Origin: Melampsora larici-populina 98AG31 | Taxonomy: Eukaryota > Basidiomycota > Pucciniomycetes > Pucciniales > Melampsoraceae | Length of the DNA: 64,000 nt | Direction: 5' to 3' | NCBI RefSeq assembly: GCF_000204055.1 | Contig: NW_006768787.1 | Coordinates: 124,001 to 188,000, forward strand | In this document: positions 34,601 to 46,436 of the stretch, piece by piece | Layout of the letters: the number at the start of each line of letters is the position of its first letter | Position numbering within the stretch: position 1 is the stretch's first letter | Notes under the pieces: model-generated | What the model was told of the DNA's origin: nothing | Seen by the model: the letters and a program-made list of their open reading frames with translations, nothing else | The model's database searches: none | Position numbers and translations under genes: made by a program

Positions 34601-36050
34601 GAACGTATCAATGAATTAATGAACGCAAAAATGAACCCGATATCTTCAAAGATCAAGATGGCTGTTAATGACTATCAAATTCAAGATGGTGTATTATACA
34701 ACAAAGGACGCATTGAAATTCCAAACGATGATCACATCAAGTACCTCATTGTACGTAGCAGACATGATTCATTACTGGCTGGTCACCCTGGAAGAGCAAA
34801 GACTCTCGGATTAGTCCGGCAAAGTTTCATTTGGCCTTCATTGAAGGCATACGTCAATAGATATGTTGACGGTTGCGACTCCTGTCTTAGAGTCAAATCA
34901 ACCACGCAGAAACCATTTGGCACCCTTGAACCGCTCCCAATTCCAGCTGGTCCATGGACCGACATCACTTATGATCTCATTACGAAACTGCCAATGTCGA
35001 ACGGATATGACAGTATTTTAACTGTAGTGGACCGCCTGACGAAAATGTCTCATTTTATTCCATGTAAAGAGTCTATGACCGCTAACGAATTGGCCGATGT
35101 TATGATCAGGAACGTCTGGAAGCTTCACGGCACGCCGAAAACAATAGTTTCCGACAGAGGCACGATTTTTGTGTCACAAATCACACGCGAGTTGGATAAA
35201 CGTCTTGGTATACAACTACATACACCCGTCGACCGCTTTTCATCCACGAACCGATGGTCAAAGCGAGATCGTCAATAAGTGCATTGAACAATACCTTAGA
35301 CACTTTGTTCAATACCGTCAGGACGACTGGGAGGCGTTGTTGCCGACAGCCGAATTCGCGTATAACAACAGAGATCACGAATCAACGGGCATGTCGCCTT
35401 TTATGGCAAATTACGGTTACAATCCCGTGTTCAATAAAGTTCCATCCTCTGAACAGTGTATACCTGTGGTGGAGACTAGGCTAAAGATGATTGAAGATGT
35501 GCAAAAAGAGCTGACTAGTTGTTTGGAATCCGCGCAGGAATCAATGAAAACCCAATTTGACCGACATGTTGGGAAGACACCTGACTGGCAAATAGGGGAC
35601 CAGGTGTGGCTCAACGGGAGGAATATTTCTACGACGAGACCTAGTCCAAAACTCGAACATAGATGGCTAGGTCCATTTCCTATAATTGAGAAAGTATCAA
35701 ATTCAGCTTACAAATTGATTCTTCCTGATTCAATGAAAGGGATACATCCGGTATTGCATGTGTCATTATTACGCAAACACCAAGTAGATTCAATTAAAGA
35801 AAGAAGACCAACATCACCGCCACCAATTATCATTAATGGAGAAAATGAATGGGAGGTAGAAGAAATACTCGACAGCAGGACACGGCGTAAGAAGAAAGAA
35901 TATTTAATTAAATGGAAAGGTTATCAGTCAAATCACAATTCTTGGGAACCGGAAGGCAATTTGATTAACAGTAAGCAACTTTTAAATGATTTTATTGCAA
36001 GATTTCCAAATACGTCAACAACAAGAATCAAGAGGAAAAGGAGAAAGTGA
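31669..36050 (+). pseudogene. pol: gypsy pol, broken (protease-RT-RNase H-integrase-chromodomain)
   Basis: The protease region (FLIDSGATHNVLS, about 31840) is open to 32316. The frame then changes inside a repeated linker, and RT continues to 34006 with FDYRKLNSLTVKNKYPLP and the catalytic YLDDVMIY. A TAG at 34004-34006 interrupts RNase H (FILECDCSD before it, NYEIFDKELLAIVASFKEW after it). Integrase follows with its zinc-binding HHCC and first two acidic residues (LTVVDRLTKM, IVSDRGT). It then shifts frame near 35220 before the third (HPRTDGQSEIVN). It ends in a chromodomain (EWEVEEILDSR, LIKWKGY, SWEPEGNL), which steers insertion to modified histones. With three lesions no full pol can be made from this copy. 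Confidence 0.92.
32207..32790 (+). repeat. threefold repeat in the protease-RT linker
   Basis: A block translating as xxDEGMxIxDDTxxSPQ occurs at about 32212, 32462 and 32738. At the second and third copies it is preceded by NPKDPxEMPxGQAR. Unit spacing is 250 and 276 bp. The frame change between protease and RT falls within this repeat. Confidence 0.7.
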
Positions 36051-36147
36051 GAGAGGGCATAGCTTTTTCCCACAGGGTTTTTTAATGCTGCCCAGGGAAA
36101 GAACACAGGACTTGCAAGAGGGAGTTTGTGCGTTAAATGGGGGATAA

Positions 36148-36325
36148 TGTTACAATCCAAATGTAACGGACTTGTGAAAGAGATCACACATGTCACAAGT
36201 GCTTCTAGTTATAATCCTTGTATTACGTAACTTGTATGAATCCTCATCCGACAATCTCGTTAATCAATAGGAAAGGATTCGAGAGTTCCTTCATCTCCTG
36301 AGCCCCGTGACAGCAGGTCATAACA
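36148..36325 (+). repeat. 3' LTR
   Basis: 178 bp, identical to the 5' copy except for one base, preceded by the polypurine tract and followed by the CTATA duplication. Confidence 0.95.
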
Positions 36326-36330
36326 CTATA

Positions 36331-39300
36331 GTTGCATCAAGGTAAATACCCCGTGCTGTTGGTCTTGGCTTGGCACTATCTTACAACTCCAGTGGCTTTG
36401 AGTCCTCCTGAGTGTTGTAGAACTTATAACCCAACAAGGGTTATACAGAGCATGGAGGGGATAATCTACTAATAAGATGACTAGTAGAAGTTTTCTAAAG
36501 ACTGCCCTCCTAAAACAAGACAGTCAGAAGGGGAACTCTTTTGAATTCAGTACTGATAAGGCATCAGAGAAAAGTATCTTTAAAGGACCAAAAGCATACA
36601 GATTTTATCTCAAAAGCACCATTTAATTTCTCTCAACACTGCTATAGTGTTATTCCAAGATGATAACTGAAACAACAAAGCAATATCTTTTTGATATTAT
36701 TCCCAATAAGTCTTTTTGACTATAACCATAAAGTAAATTTCTCTTTATAGCTATAATGAAGGACATATTCAAGTGTCCAGGTACTATTAAAATAAGTTTA
36801 TGATGATAAACAAAATGATAATGTTGTAAATGATGAAGAAAAAAGGGGAACAACAATCCCAAGATGGTCCTAGAGTATATATATTTGTGAGGGTAGGGTG
36901 CTCTTTAGGAGTACTCTAAGCTCACTAAATGGGAAATAGTAGGTTTGATAAGGAATTTCAATTCTTTATTTCAATATGAAATATAGAAAGGAAAGAAAAG
37001 GGGGAAAGGGGACTAACAGTCTGTTTGGACAAATCCAGAAAGACTACAGTTAGTTGACTTCTTAAAAGGAGATCCTAACAATAACAAGTGTTATAATTAA
37101 GAGATGAAGGTTGGATCCAAGACCTTCTTTTAATCTTAAATTGACAGATTTAAAGGGTGAGATAGAGATCACCAAACTGGTTGTTCTTACGGTCACCAAC
37201 CTTGAGTTATTCTTATGGTCACCAACCTGAAAGTTCTTCTTAAGGTCACTAACCTGGGGCTCTTAGAGGTCACCAACCTAGTTTGATTTCTACTTGGGGG
37301 AACTAGAGGATTCAGAGGGATGTGAAGGAATGTATTACTTACTTTTAATCAGGAAGCTGATTAAAGTTGTAACAAGGTTATCACTAGTCTTATCTTTGTA
37401 AGACTCTTGATGTTACTTCTTTAGAACTTTAATGTTGTTCTTTAAAAGTGTAGTGTAATGATTGCTTGAGGGGAATCTCTGAAGGCTGAGATAGGAGGGG
37501 TTTATATACTCTCCTGTCTAAACCTAACTGTAGTGATATTTGTGACTATCACTACATTGGTTCAGGGTTAATCATTACTAGGTTTTAATGATTATTACTA
37601 GTAATGCTTGATTGCATATACATGTTACGTATGATATGTAATATAAGCATTTTAACTCTTGACACTGAGTTATGAGGTGTAAATGGTGTTGTATTAAATA
37701 TTACATGTTGTTTTAAGTGGACATACATATGTAATAAGTGTTTTGGTACATTGTATTACATGTTACATACAGTCTAAGCTCAGTATGTAACATGTAATTA
37801 ATTTTATACATAATGTTTTTAATGTTACAGTTTAGTTTTGGTTACATGTATATGTACTCAGGGCTGACAATACTAATGTGTTACGGCTCTTACAATAGTC
37901 AACAGCCTCAAAAACCAATCAACTTTGACCAAAAACCCCTAAAACCCATATGATGACGCAATGTAGCAACATTGTTTTTAATGCAGGATGTAATTTACAC
38001 AGCCAAAAGTGATCAATGACATAGTTGAATGATTTACAGCACTTCTTATGATGAATACAGGTGATTGTTTCCTTGTAAACTAGCTGAAAACCTATTTTTG
38101 AGATTACGGGGTTTTTCAAATGATGTCCAATTTTAGACTACTAAAGTAAATATTGTAGAGCTTGTGATACTGATCAATAATTGGCATCATATAAGGTGTT
38201 TGTGAAGAGTAATGAATGAGTTATTGAGTTGTGAAGTTAAGGTTTTTGTATGTAAATGTTGTTCCATGTATGCATGTAAGTGTAAGATTTGAAATTCACA
38301 CCAGTTTCTTATTTCCCCCATAAATCCTGACACACGCCTCTGTTACCAATGGTTTAAAGTTTGTACATTATGTAATCGCCTCTTCTGTGTTAAATTTGCC
38401 ATCTACCATCCTATTCTGACATCATTTGACATATGCAATAAGCTAACAACCTCCATGCTTGACAAAGTTCACCACTTTTCACCCCTTTACACAGCTGCAA
38501 CTTCTTCTTCCTTGCTCATGTAATATTACATCATCATCTATAACCCTAAGAATCCCGTAAAATCCTCTTGGCAACCTTGAATATGACTAATACCACCATT
38601 ACATATGTAAACTATCCACAAAACCCTTGTAACTTCAAAAAAGTACCATTTTCTTGATAAATTTTATTCCTCCTTATCAACCATCAAGATTAAAGTGGTT
38701 ACTGTATAATATAATGTTGTTCTTTCATATTCTAACTTCACAAAACCCATAAACCTAATATTACTACCCTAAATATCATTTCTAAGCCCGTATACCTATA
38801 TTTTTGAGTTTTTCTTATGGTTTTTCTTTCTTTTCTCTTTGGAATCCATTTGTTAATAGTTTATACTGATATTAATGTGTTTTTTAATATAAATTGATGA
38901 TTTAAAAATAAAATACATGTAATATAATTGATGTAATTTAAAATTCAATTCTGTTGATCGGTCTCATAGATTGATTACCACAGCGTTTGTTCTCTGTTGC
39001 TGGACAAGTTTGTACCAACAAGCAAGGTGGGTCAGCCAGGCATGACTGAGGTTTTGGTGTGTAGTAAAATATGGATGGGGGAAGGTGTCCCTCTAACTGG
39101 TGATTATGCTGAGGTTGGCAAGAAAAGAAAGCAATCTCAAAGAAAGTTCACAAGTCTTGTGTTTGAGTTTTTCTAATCAAAATATGTTTTTTATTTTTTA
39201 TTTTCTGTTTGATTTGTTTTTGTTTCTTGACACTCCTTGAAATTGTGTTGAGATTCAATCAACACAAGCATACAAGTCTAGATTATGCTTATAGCAGAAT

Positions 39301-39452
39301 CACCCCAATCTTCTTACATATATATACAACAACCTTCATCAGTCTTCTTTTCCTCATCTATGAAAAGAAGACTGTAAGTCAACTCATTTCTTTATTCTTT
39401 TTTCTTGATCTTTGTGACCTCTTCTGATTTATGTTATCTTACTCTAGTCCCA
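36331..39452. other. 3.1 kb AT-rich, no gene seen
   Basis: No coding region is supported. It contains the minisatellite at 37167-37279. A 15-bp-arm hairpin lies at about 37755-37800 (arms attacatgttacata). Many tgtaat/attaca motifs are scattered through 37600-38950. It could be the LTR or untranslated parts of decayed retrotransposons. Confidence 0.35.
37167..37279 (+). repeat. minisatellite, ~26-bp unit
   Basis: GGTCACCAACCT recurs at 37191, 37217, 37244 (one change) and 37268, with a worn copy at about 37167 (gatcaccaaact). Spacing is 24-27 bp. Confidence 0.65.
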
Positions 39453-39610
39453 GTCATTATCTTTGTTAGACCCAAGATTAGGCTCTGAACCTGTTTGTTT
39501 CCCCCAACTTAGGTACTTACTTTCCTTATCTATGAAAAGAAGACTGGGAAGTCATTATCTTTGTTAGACCCAAGATTAGGCTCTGAACCTGTTTGTTTCC
39601 CCCAACTTAG
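39453..39610 (+). repeat. tandem duplication, 98-bp period
   Basis: A 60-bp stretch beginning gtcattatctttgtta occurs identically at 39453-39512 and 39551-39610. The spacer carries tatgaaaagaagactg, itself a copy of a segment at about 39359. Identity suggests a recent event. Confidence 0.8.
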
Positions 39611-39858
39611 ACCGTGTTCTAAGACTTTCTCAAATCGTTTCTTCATCTTTCCTTTACACTTGTTTAGACTATTGTTTTGGTTTTTCTTTATCTTTTATCT
39701 CTTCTCAAGAATTTCAAAAAAACCTACTTTTTTGCTTGTAGCGCTGAGAAGCGCAACACAATTTAACTGCGCTTCTAAGATTTTTGACCAATTTTTTTCG
39801 TGCCACCGTTAAAACTATTAAGCATGGTGGTTATGTTCCCACACTACATTATCATTTT

Positions 39859-39894
39859 CCTGGCTAGTAGCGCTACGTAGCGCTGCAAGCCAGG
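39859..39894. repeat. palindrome with AGCGCTACGTAGCGCT core
   Basis: A perfect 16-bp palindrome is flanked by cctggct and agccagg arms. A related TAGCGCTGAGAAGCGC lies about 130 bp upstream (39739), so the two may be ends of a short inverted-repeat element. From here to 40870 no gene is seen. Confidence 0.5.
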
Positions 39895-40869
39895 CTTGTT
39901 CCTCTGGTGGCTTTTTCTCTGTTATCACAAAGCGGTCATGAGCAAGTGCCCTTGTGCCAATTCCTTTCAAGTGGGTAGTCTTAGACAACTTCTACTAGTT
40001 ACATATTGGTAGATTATTGCTTCTCAGGTGTTGTAAAGCTCTTGTCAGGCTTCAAATATTACACCACTCAAATACAAACAGGACATAGCTCATTGTAATG
40101 GAGTGTGAGGTTCATCTGTCAATAGTTCTGTTGACAGTAGTGCAAGAATTCCCAGTAAGGAGGTGCCATAGTGCATAAACACAGACCATGATGAATTCAG
40201 TCATGTAGAGCCCTAGCTTCTTAAATCCAATATGTGGGCCTTGGGTGCAAGGGTCTCTGTCCCAAATCAGAGGCAGTACAATCCAAAGAGGATATTTCAT
40301 ATGGCTAAGAACCGCGGCAAAAACTCTCACCCAACTTTTTCAGGGAAATCTAGCCATATATTTCCAAGACTCAATTTGCCAAGTGTTGGTCTTTTAGCCC
40401 CAGGGGACAGATGTGAGTGAGAATGATGAATCATGTGAATGCAGAATGTAGGATGCTCCAAGGTGACAATGTGAGATAACCAAATTTCCAGTTCAAGAAT
40501 GCACAGGTGCAAAACCAAAAAAGGGCAAAACTACACAAAAATCTCCAATACAGGGTTAAATCCCCTCTATGTGAGTTAAAACTGAGGTAAAACCCACTTT
40601 TTCTGATGAAACATTCTTCTCATATATATTTTCATCTCTATTTATATTCTCAAGCATATTCAAGATTACATCATAAATAAAATCAAATATGATTGAATGG
40701 CATGAATCACCCTAGCAGTCTCGTTGATGACTTCTTTCATCTGACTGCCTTTGAACAGTTTTGTTTCTATAATCAATATTTGCATGTGAATTCTATAACA
40801 AACTAAGATCTACGTTCCCCGCGCATTTGAATTTTTTGTGCAGCAGCACCCGAGCAGTCCCTCAGAACA

Positions 40870-41804
40870 ACAAGTGATACAGCAGCCCAAGAGCCATTCA
40901 ACAGAGTTGTAAGCCCTGATCCCTAAAAATGACCTATTACAATGACACCGCGGGAATCATTAAGTGTGAAACCAGATTGAGCAAAGTCGCGGTGTCCGGG
41001 TCCGCGACTTCCTTCAATCACGGATCTTGTTTGCCATGGGTTTGCCATAGGTTTGCAAGCTCGTCTTGAGCTGGCCTCTACATAGTCATCCACTCAGGCT
41101 GTAGTATGGACTAATGGAGGTACCATATGTCTAGACTCTTGTAACATATACATGATAAAGCTCATGACTCATACATGATCTTGAGTGGTCTGAGGATATT
41201 GAAAGGAAAAACATGCATAACATGGACTGCAGCTCAGGCGGACAACTCAAGGGCAGCTTGATGCAAGCTAGCAAACCTATAGCAAACCTATGGCAAACAA
41301 GATCCGCAATTGAAGAAAGTCGCGGACCCGAACACCGCGACTTTGCTCAATCAGGTTTCACACTTAATGATTCCCGCGGTGTGACAACAGGAAGTTTTGT
41401 GTAATAGGGCTCCGTCCTCATCGCGGAATTCCATCTTCCCACAGAAATAAGTTGGGTCGCACAGTCAATTTACCATCAGTATCTACTCGATAGGACAATC
41501 CAGTCTGTTGGTTGATCAATGCATGTTCAATCCTTCGATGTTGGGCTTCATTTGGATATCTTCTATTGATGAACTGTGTAGGTGGAGGGCTTGTGATTGT
41601 GGGTCCCAACTCTTGACTGACTTGTTCAGCTTTGACCCCCTTTCCCAATATCTTTCTATGTGTCAAGCCTGCATGATAGACCTCGGGCAAAATTGGCGCA
41701 CTCGCCGGTGGAATTGAAGGTAGAATCAGAACAGCAATGACATCGGAATGATTCAATAAGAAAACAAGTGCTTAGAAGACTGTCGGCGATTTGATCTTGA
41801 CCAT
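40870..41804 (-). pseudogene. dead paralogue of the 18 kb cysteine-rich secreted gene
   Basis: The same start MVKIKS is present at 41804 but meets TAA after ten codons. Further on, IAVLILPS, HAGLTHRK, TITSPPPTQFINRRYPNEAQ and YRVDTDGKLT track the intact copy. Relative to it, a deletion of roughly 19 bp lies just before the LFLWEDG segment and shifts the frame. The cysteine region is then split by the MITE at 40946-41381, beyond which GTAATAGGTC and AACTCTGTTGAATGGC continue the match. At least three lesions make it non-functional. Confidence 0.8.
40946..41381. mobile_element. 436-bp CACTA-like MITE with ~110-bp arms
   Basis: Ends start CACCGCGGGAATCATTAAG and are inverted copies for about 110 bp at over 90% identity. 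Each arm contains AAAGTCGCGGTGT and GGTCCGCGACTT. TGA flanks both sides (40943-40945, 41382-41384). Alignment with the intact paralogue, where one TCA/TGA stands, confirms a 3-bp target duplication. No coding capacity. Confidence 0.88.
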
Positions 41805-41865
41805 CTTGAAGATTGACTTCAAATTTATCTCAAAATCCTCCAGAAAATTATAAAGTTTCTTTTTC

Positions 41866-42210
41866 AATGCTGACTATATGTAAACTTGGTCTCGAGGATC
41901 CTGAATATTGAAATTGTATAAACGTAGCAAGAACTATGATGATATAGTGGCTAGTAATCAGGCGCGGTGTCTCGTAACGTTACGGTTGACCAAAAAATTG
42001 TATTTTAAGTAGGACGACATTGGCAGCCTGGAGATGCATGCAACGTCCACTTTTGAGAAGCGTTTAAGTGGCCCAGGCGGACGTTTTGTGGTTTGAATTT
42101 CTTGATCATTTTATAATCACAGGTTGCTTCGTTGACAGAATTTGAGGGGAAGCCTCATGCGGATATCAGAGACCAGTGTCACTCTGAGTATAGATCATGT
42201 ATTTGAGATC
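41866..42210. repeat. upstream region paralogous to 23117-23480
   Basis: See 23117-23480. Here the upstream region abuts the pseudogene 5' end without a Harbinger insertion, which dates that insertion after the duplication. Confidence 0.7.
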
Positions 42211-44346
42211 TCCTACCATCTGGTTGAGGAATCAATGTCTGCTCTCCTCGTAGTTTGTCAAAGTCTTGGATTGATACTTACCGACCTCTGGCGTCTTTTA
42301 AAAAAGCACTTTGAATTTTCACCCTAGGAGGATGATGGACAAATATTCCGACAAGTAATAAGCCTGATCAAACCTCACAATCAAAGAGTCTGGTGAACGG
42401 AGGCCCACCAGCAGGGTAACAGCAATAAATGAGTCTGGAATCAAGGAGAGTTGATTGAGTGTGGTTTCTTCTCCATCTCCTGATCCAGTCTTGGACACTA
42501 AATTGGTCTCCCTGACCGATTTTTTCTATTTCGTTGGCGCCTGTCGGTTGCTAACACCTCGAACTAACAACAAGCCTGAAGGAAAGTACTTGTACGTAAG
42601 TAGGGGGAAGATTTAGGGAGGAATTTTGTTAATGCCCATTTACAATATTCTCCTCCTATGAAAGATAATCCTTGCAAAATGTCGCCTTCTTCATGGGAAA
42701 CAAAATTTCAATCTTTTTGAAACCTCAGTCTTGCAAAATTATATTCTTGGTTTAGCTTGAGAAAGTCCCAGATGGGCCAGGATCGCACCCAAAGACTTGC
42801 GTCAAGTCAGATGGTTATTTGGCTGTCTCTGAGTCAGTCCCTTTAACTGCGCCCCAAGTCTGCCTGCACTCTTAACACTGATAGTATCCTTAAAGCTCAT
42901 CATTTGTGTTCACCGCTGTGAAGTTGTATCAGCTGCAGTTCATTTCAGCCTGTTTTCACGCTACGATTGACGCTTCTTAAAAAGTATCGTGTCTAAGACT
43001 TCTTATCCTAACAAAGTTGCTCGTATATATAACTTGAAATGTTTTTTTCACAATCCTATCCACCCTCGACGAATCTTGTCATTCTATACGCGTGGAATTC
43101 ATGTTATTGGATTCATTTTGGAAGAAACATCGGATGCATCGAGCAAAAATGTGATGCAATAACAACTACGTGCCAGAGACTTTTGTGAGGTAGAAAGACA
43201 ACACACGTTCTAACTGAAACTGACTGCTTCAAAAGATTCAAAAACAGGTGCTCCAGTTCCTTCAGGAATGACCTCCCGCACAAAGAAGGTTTTGCTAGTT
43301 GCCGCTTCAAAGATTATATGCAAAAGAAAACCAGAAAAGAAAGATCATTTGACCATATAGGCTATCATAGGGTCAAATTTTCCCCTCTACCCTGGAAAGT
43401 GATGATGATGATCTATTTGATAAAAGTTGGACACGTCGTGTATCAAGTTTAGCTTTTTGAATCACGTCTAACTCTATGCATTAGAAAATGGCAGGAAACT
43501 CATAAGAGTTTGCTCTAAATAGCATGATTCAATGCTGTCCAAGTTTTCACATGTCCTTGAAATTCTGTGTGTGCAAATAGGATGTCCATTCTGAAGTTGG
43601 GTTACCTTGAAGCTCAACTGAAGATCGTTCTTTGAGGATGCAGATAAAACGTCGTATTTTGATGTAATCACTGTCAGCACCTTAGACCCTGAGCTATGAG
43701 GAAAACACTCAGTCAAAATGGAGATAGGAAGCTGATCTTAGAGTGTCTACTATCAAATATCTCTTGCTTGACATCTGATATAAACGTTGCTGCTGCGATC
43801 TTCATGGAGGTCTTCACATATTCGATCGAGCTACATATCAGCCATTTGGGTTATGGGTATGGCTTAGGACAGGCGTCGCGTCGTGCACTGCAGCGCGAGT
43901 CACAGTCAATAGGTCATCGTATGATGAGCCTGACGAGAATCAAGAAATCAGACGTCAGGCAGAAGAAAGCACCTATTACTATTGATTGATTGAATTTAAA
44001 GTCAAACTTGAACACCAACCTCAAACTTGAGAAGACGAGATAAGTGAAGACGTGAAGCTCACTAGTGCATAACAGACTAGAACTTTGTAAGTTGTACATA
44101 CCAATCTGAAGATCAGTCTGAGCGCGTTTTTTTGACACAAGAGTCGATCATGATGAGGTCATCATCTTCCCTCTGGATGAATTTTAATTTTCTTTAATTT
44201 TCTTTAATCTGATTGATTTTACATTTTTAAGGTCTGCTCAACTCTTGACCGGTTGATGAACTTCACTTCGACTTGTTTGATTTCTAAGAATCTCTCATCA
44301 AGCAAAGTAACATCCTCTAGATACTACTTTTCCAATAACCATCATC
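42211..44346. other. 2.1 kb intergenic, no gene seen
   Basis: No supported gene. Short frames on both strands (for example 43474-43716 minus, 43696-43989 plus) overlap and lack domains. The last 150 bp, with a duplicated aattttcttt near 44180, is the promoter side of the caleosin gene. Confidence 0.35.
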
Positions 44347-46436
44347 ATGCCATCCAAAAAGAAACACTCAAAGCGTAATCTACAAAAATCCTCTCAATCG
44401 ACTTCATCACCTCCTTTACCATCAGATCATAATTTCCCTTCTTTACCATCTTCTACTGCTACTCCAGAACCAGCAGACGATCGAGATTCAGATTCAATCA
44501 ATACTAGTCTTACTTCCTCTCCTATCATTCCACATTCAGCTCCTACTGCCCTTCCTAATCATAACATGGATCAAAGTTTCGCCGAAAAAGCTAAACAACC
44601 ACCTATAGATCAGATCGTCCGAAAAGATGGTGTTCTCGATCCTCCCTTGAACTACACACCTACACTTCACGATCCAAAGGAAAATCATCATCCTCAATCG
44701 CCCAAGACCAAGGTATGAATCTCTCTTCCTACCTTTTCTCGCTCTCATTTCCGTAAACTCACGCGTATCCTTCTGTTCTGCTTTGTTTCAGCCTAAAACT
44801 CCTTCAGATGGGGTTCGCGTTTTGAAGCTTAATTCTACTTATGAGAACGCAAATCAAGAACAAGTTCACGAAGCAAACGAAGAGAATGCGACTGATACAA
44901 AAGATTCGGATCAAAAACCTCCTCAAAGCCACACTCAAAAGTCGAAGAAGAAGAAAAAAGCGCATGTGGACACTGATCATAAAGTAGCCAGCTCGACTCA
45001 AGACGACTCTAATACAAGACAGAAGAAGGCCTCTCGTGAATCTAAACCCGAACAGGAATCTAGCTCCAACCAAGAGGGCTCTATTTCCTCTGAGCCAAAC
45101 CATGGAGCGGACTCCAGTTCCATTCGAGACGCTGAACGAAGCCCATCTGGCGGAGTTGTTCAAGACGACGATACGAAAGGATCGCATCCGACTCCTCCTC
45201 AAAGTCGTCAGAAGAAGACATCCTCCGTGCACGATCCTCAGCAGCATCCTCAAAGTGACTCCAAGGCTTTGGAAAATCCTCAAACTGCCGAAAATCTCTC
45301 GGCGGAAGAGACCAAGTCGAGACCACCTGACTCTCATCAATCTGCGCATTCATCCACGAAGCAACACTCGAAACACGAGGACCTGAGCACTACCTCCGAG
45401 TCACACGTTGAGCACGGATTAACGGGATCTTCAACTGGGGATACGCCGAAACTTAGCCCGAGCTCTATAAGTGAAGCACCAAGCTCAATTCCAGAACTCT
45501 CGGATCGCGAACCTGACAATAGAGATCCTCACAAAGGAACCACGCAAAAGTCTTCAACCAGCGAACATCAAACGCCTACCGAAAAGACCGAAGGGTTTCA
45601 ACACGCCGAGCGATCCTGGCGTCAATTATCAGAAACAGCTCATCGCAAAGTCAAGCCTGATGATCAGTCAGGATCAAGATCCGATACAGGCTCGGACTCA
45701 AAACCAAGTCTTGTTTGGATGTACTTGTCATACTTTGATCGAGATGGAGATGGGATTTTTGATCCCAACGATAGTTTCAGTACTATCCGTCAACTCGGAT
45801 TCAATCCTATCAGCGCCGGATTGATAACCTTCTGGGTTCACATATTGATGTGGCCTTTTTTTGGAGTTGGGCGTGGTAGGTTTATGATACCTATTGAAGT
45901 GGCTGGGTTTAGTGGGGTGAGAGATGTTTTCTACACTTTCTCTAGCCCACCCAAAACACAAGATTTTTCTGGAAACTGATGTGCTCTTGTTTACAATGCT
46001 CTTGTTTCGAATGATTAGCTTGACTCAAAAAAAGAAAACCAACCTTTCTTTGAAGATCATGGTAAGAGTGAATCTCGCTCTCACCACTCCGATGAAGTTA
46101 TCAGTCCATTGAGAGTCTTCAACCACCTTGGTGACCTGAAAGGTCAGTCATTTTGCCTCATCCTCTTTCTCATCTTCCAAGACTCATCTTCGAACGCCTT
46201 TTTTGTGTCAAAATAGATCCCATCAGATTCATGAAAGTCGTATTGGGATGGATGGTGGTTATGAGTTTAACTTGGTGAGTCTTGTTCACATTTTAAGACT
46301 CCAAAACAAATCCAGGATCAAACTAATTTGGTTTGGTTATAATAGGCGATTTAACCTTTCTGTTCGTAAAGAAGAGATTGATGGAGTTTATAATGGAAAC
46401 TTATTTGATTTATTATCTCATCAACAAACTGTTTGA
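44347..46436 (+). CDS. caleosin-domain protein with ~437-residue disordered N-terminus (587 aa)
   Basis: Five exons keep phase: 44347-44712, 44792-45916, 46019-46142, 46217-46274 and 46346-46436. The caleosin part starts with an EF-hand loop DRDGDGIFDPND (residues 438-449) in YLSYFDRDGDG. Then come LGFNPISAGLITFWVHILM (membrane/lipid-contact helix), DPIRFMKVVLGW and the C-terminal VRKEEIDGVYNGNLFDLL, which aligns with the usual KEDIRRVYDGSIF. Caleosins coat lipid droplets and many are haem peroxygenases. The first haem-ligand His (HVAFFD in Aspergillus) reads Tyr here. The HGSDSG block that holds the second is not recognisable, so enzyme activity is doubtful. Residues 1-437 are Ser/Gln/His/Lys-rich with KSKKKKKAH. 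Ordinary fungal caleosins lack such an extension. Confidence 0.85.

Larger units (their letters stand above)
30042..36325 (+). mobile_element. young Ty3/gypsy chromovirus, 6.3 kb
   Basis: Two 178-bp LTRs starting TGTTACAATCC and ending GGTCATAACA bound the element, with a 5-bp target duplication CTATA (30037-30041 and 36326-36330). The order gag, protease, RT, RNase H, integrase, chromodomain is that of chromoviruses. A polypurine tract (aaatggggga) abuts the 3' LTR. The LTRs differ at one base, which implies a recent insertion, yet pol carries a stop and frameshifts. Confidence 0.97.

Noticed and set aside
44804..45353. Minus-strand frames of 90-181 codons opposite the caleosin N-terminus
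   Set aside because: The low-complexity Ser/Gln/His coding strand gives open reverse frames; no introns or motifs support them.
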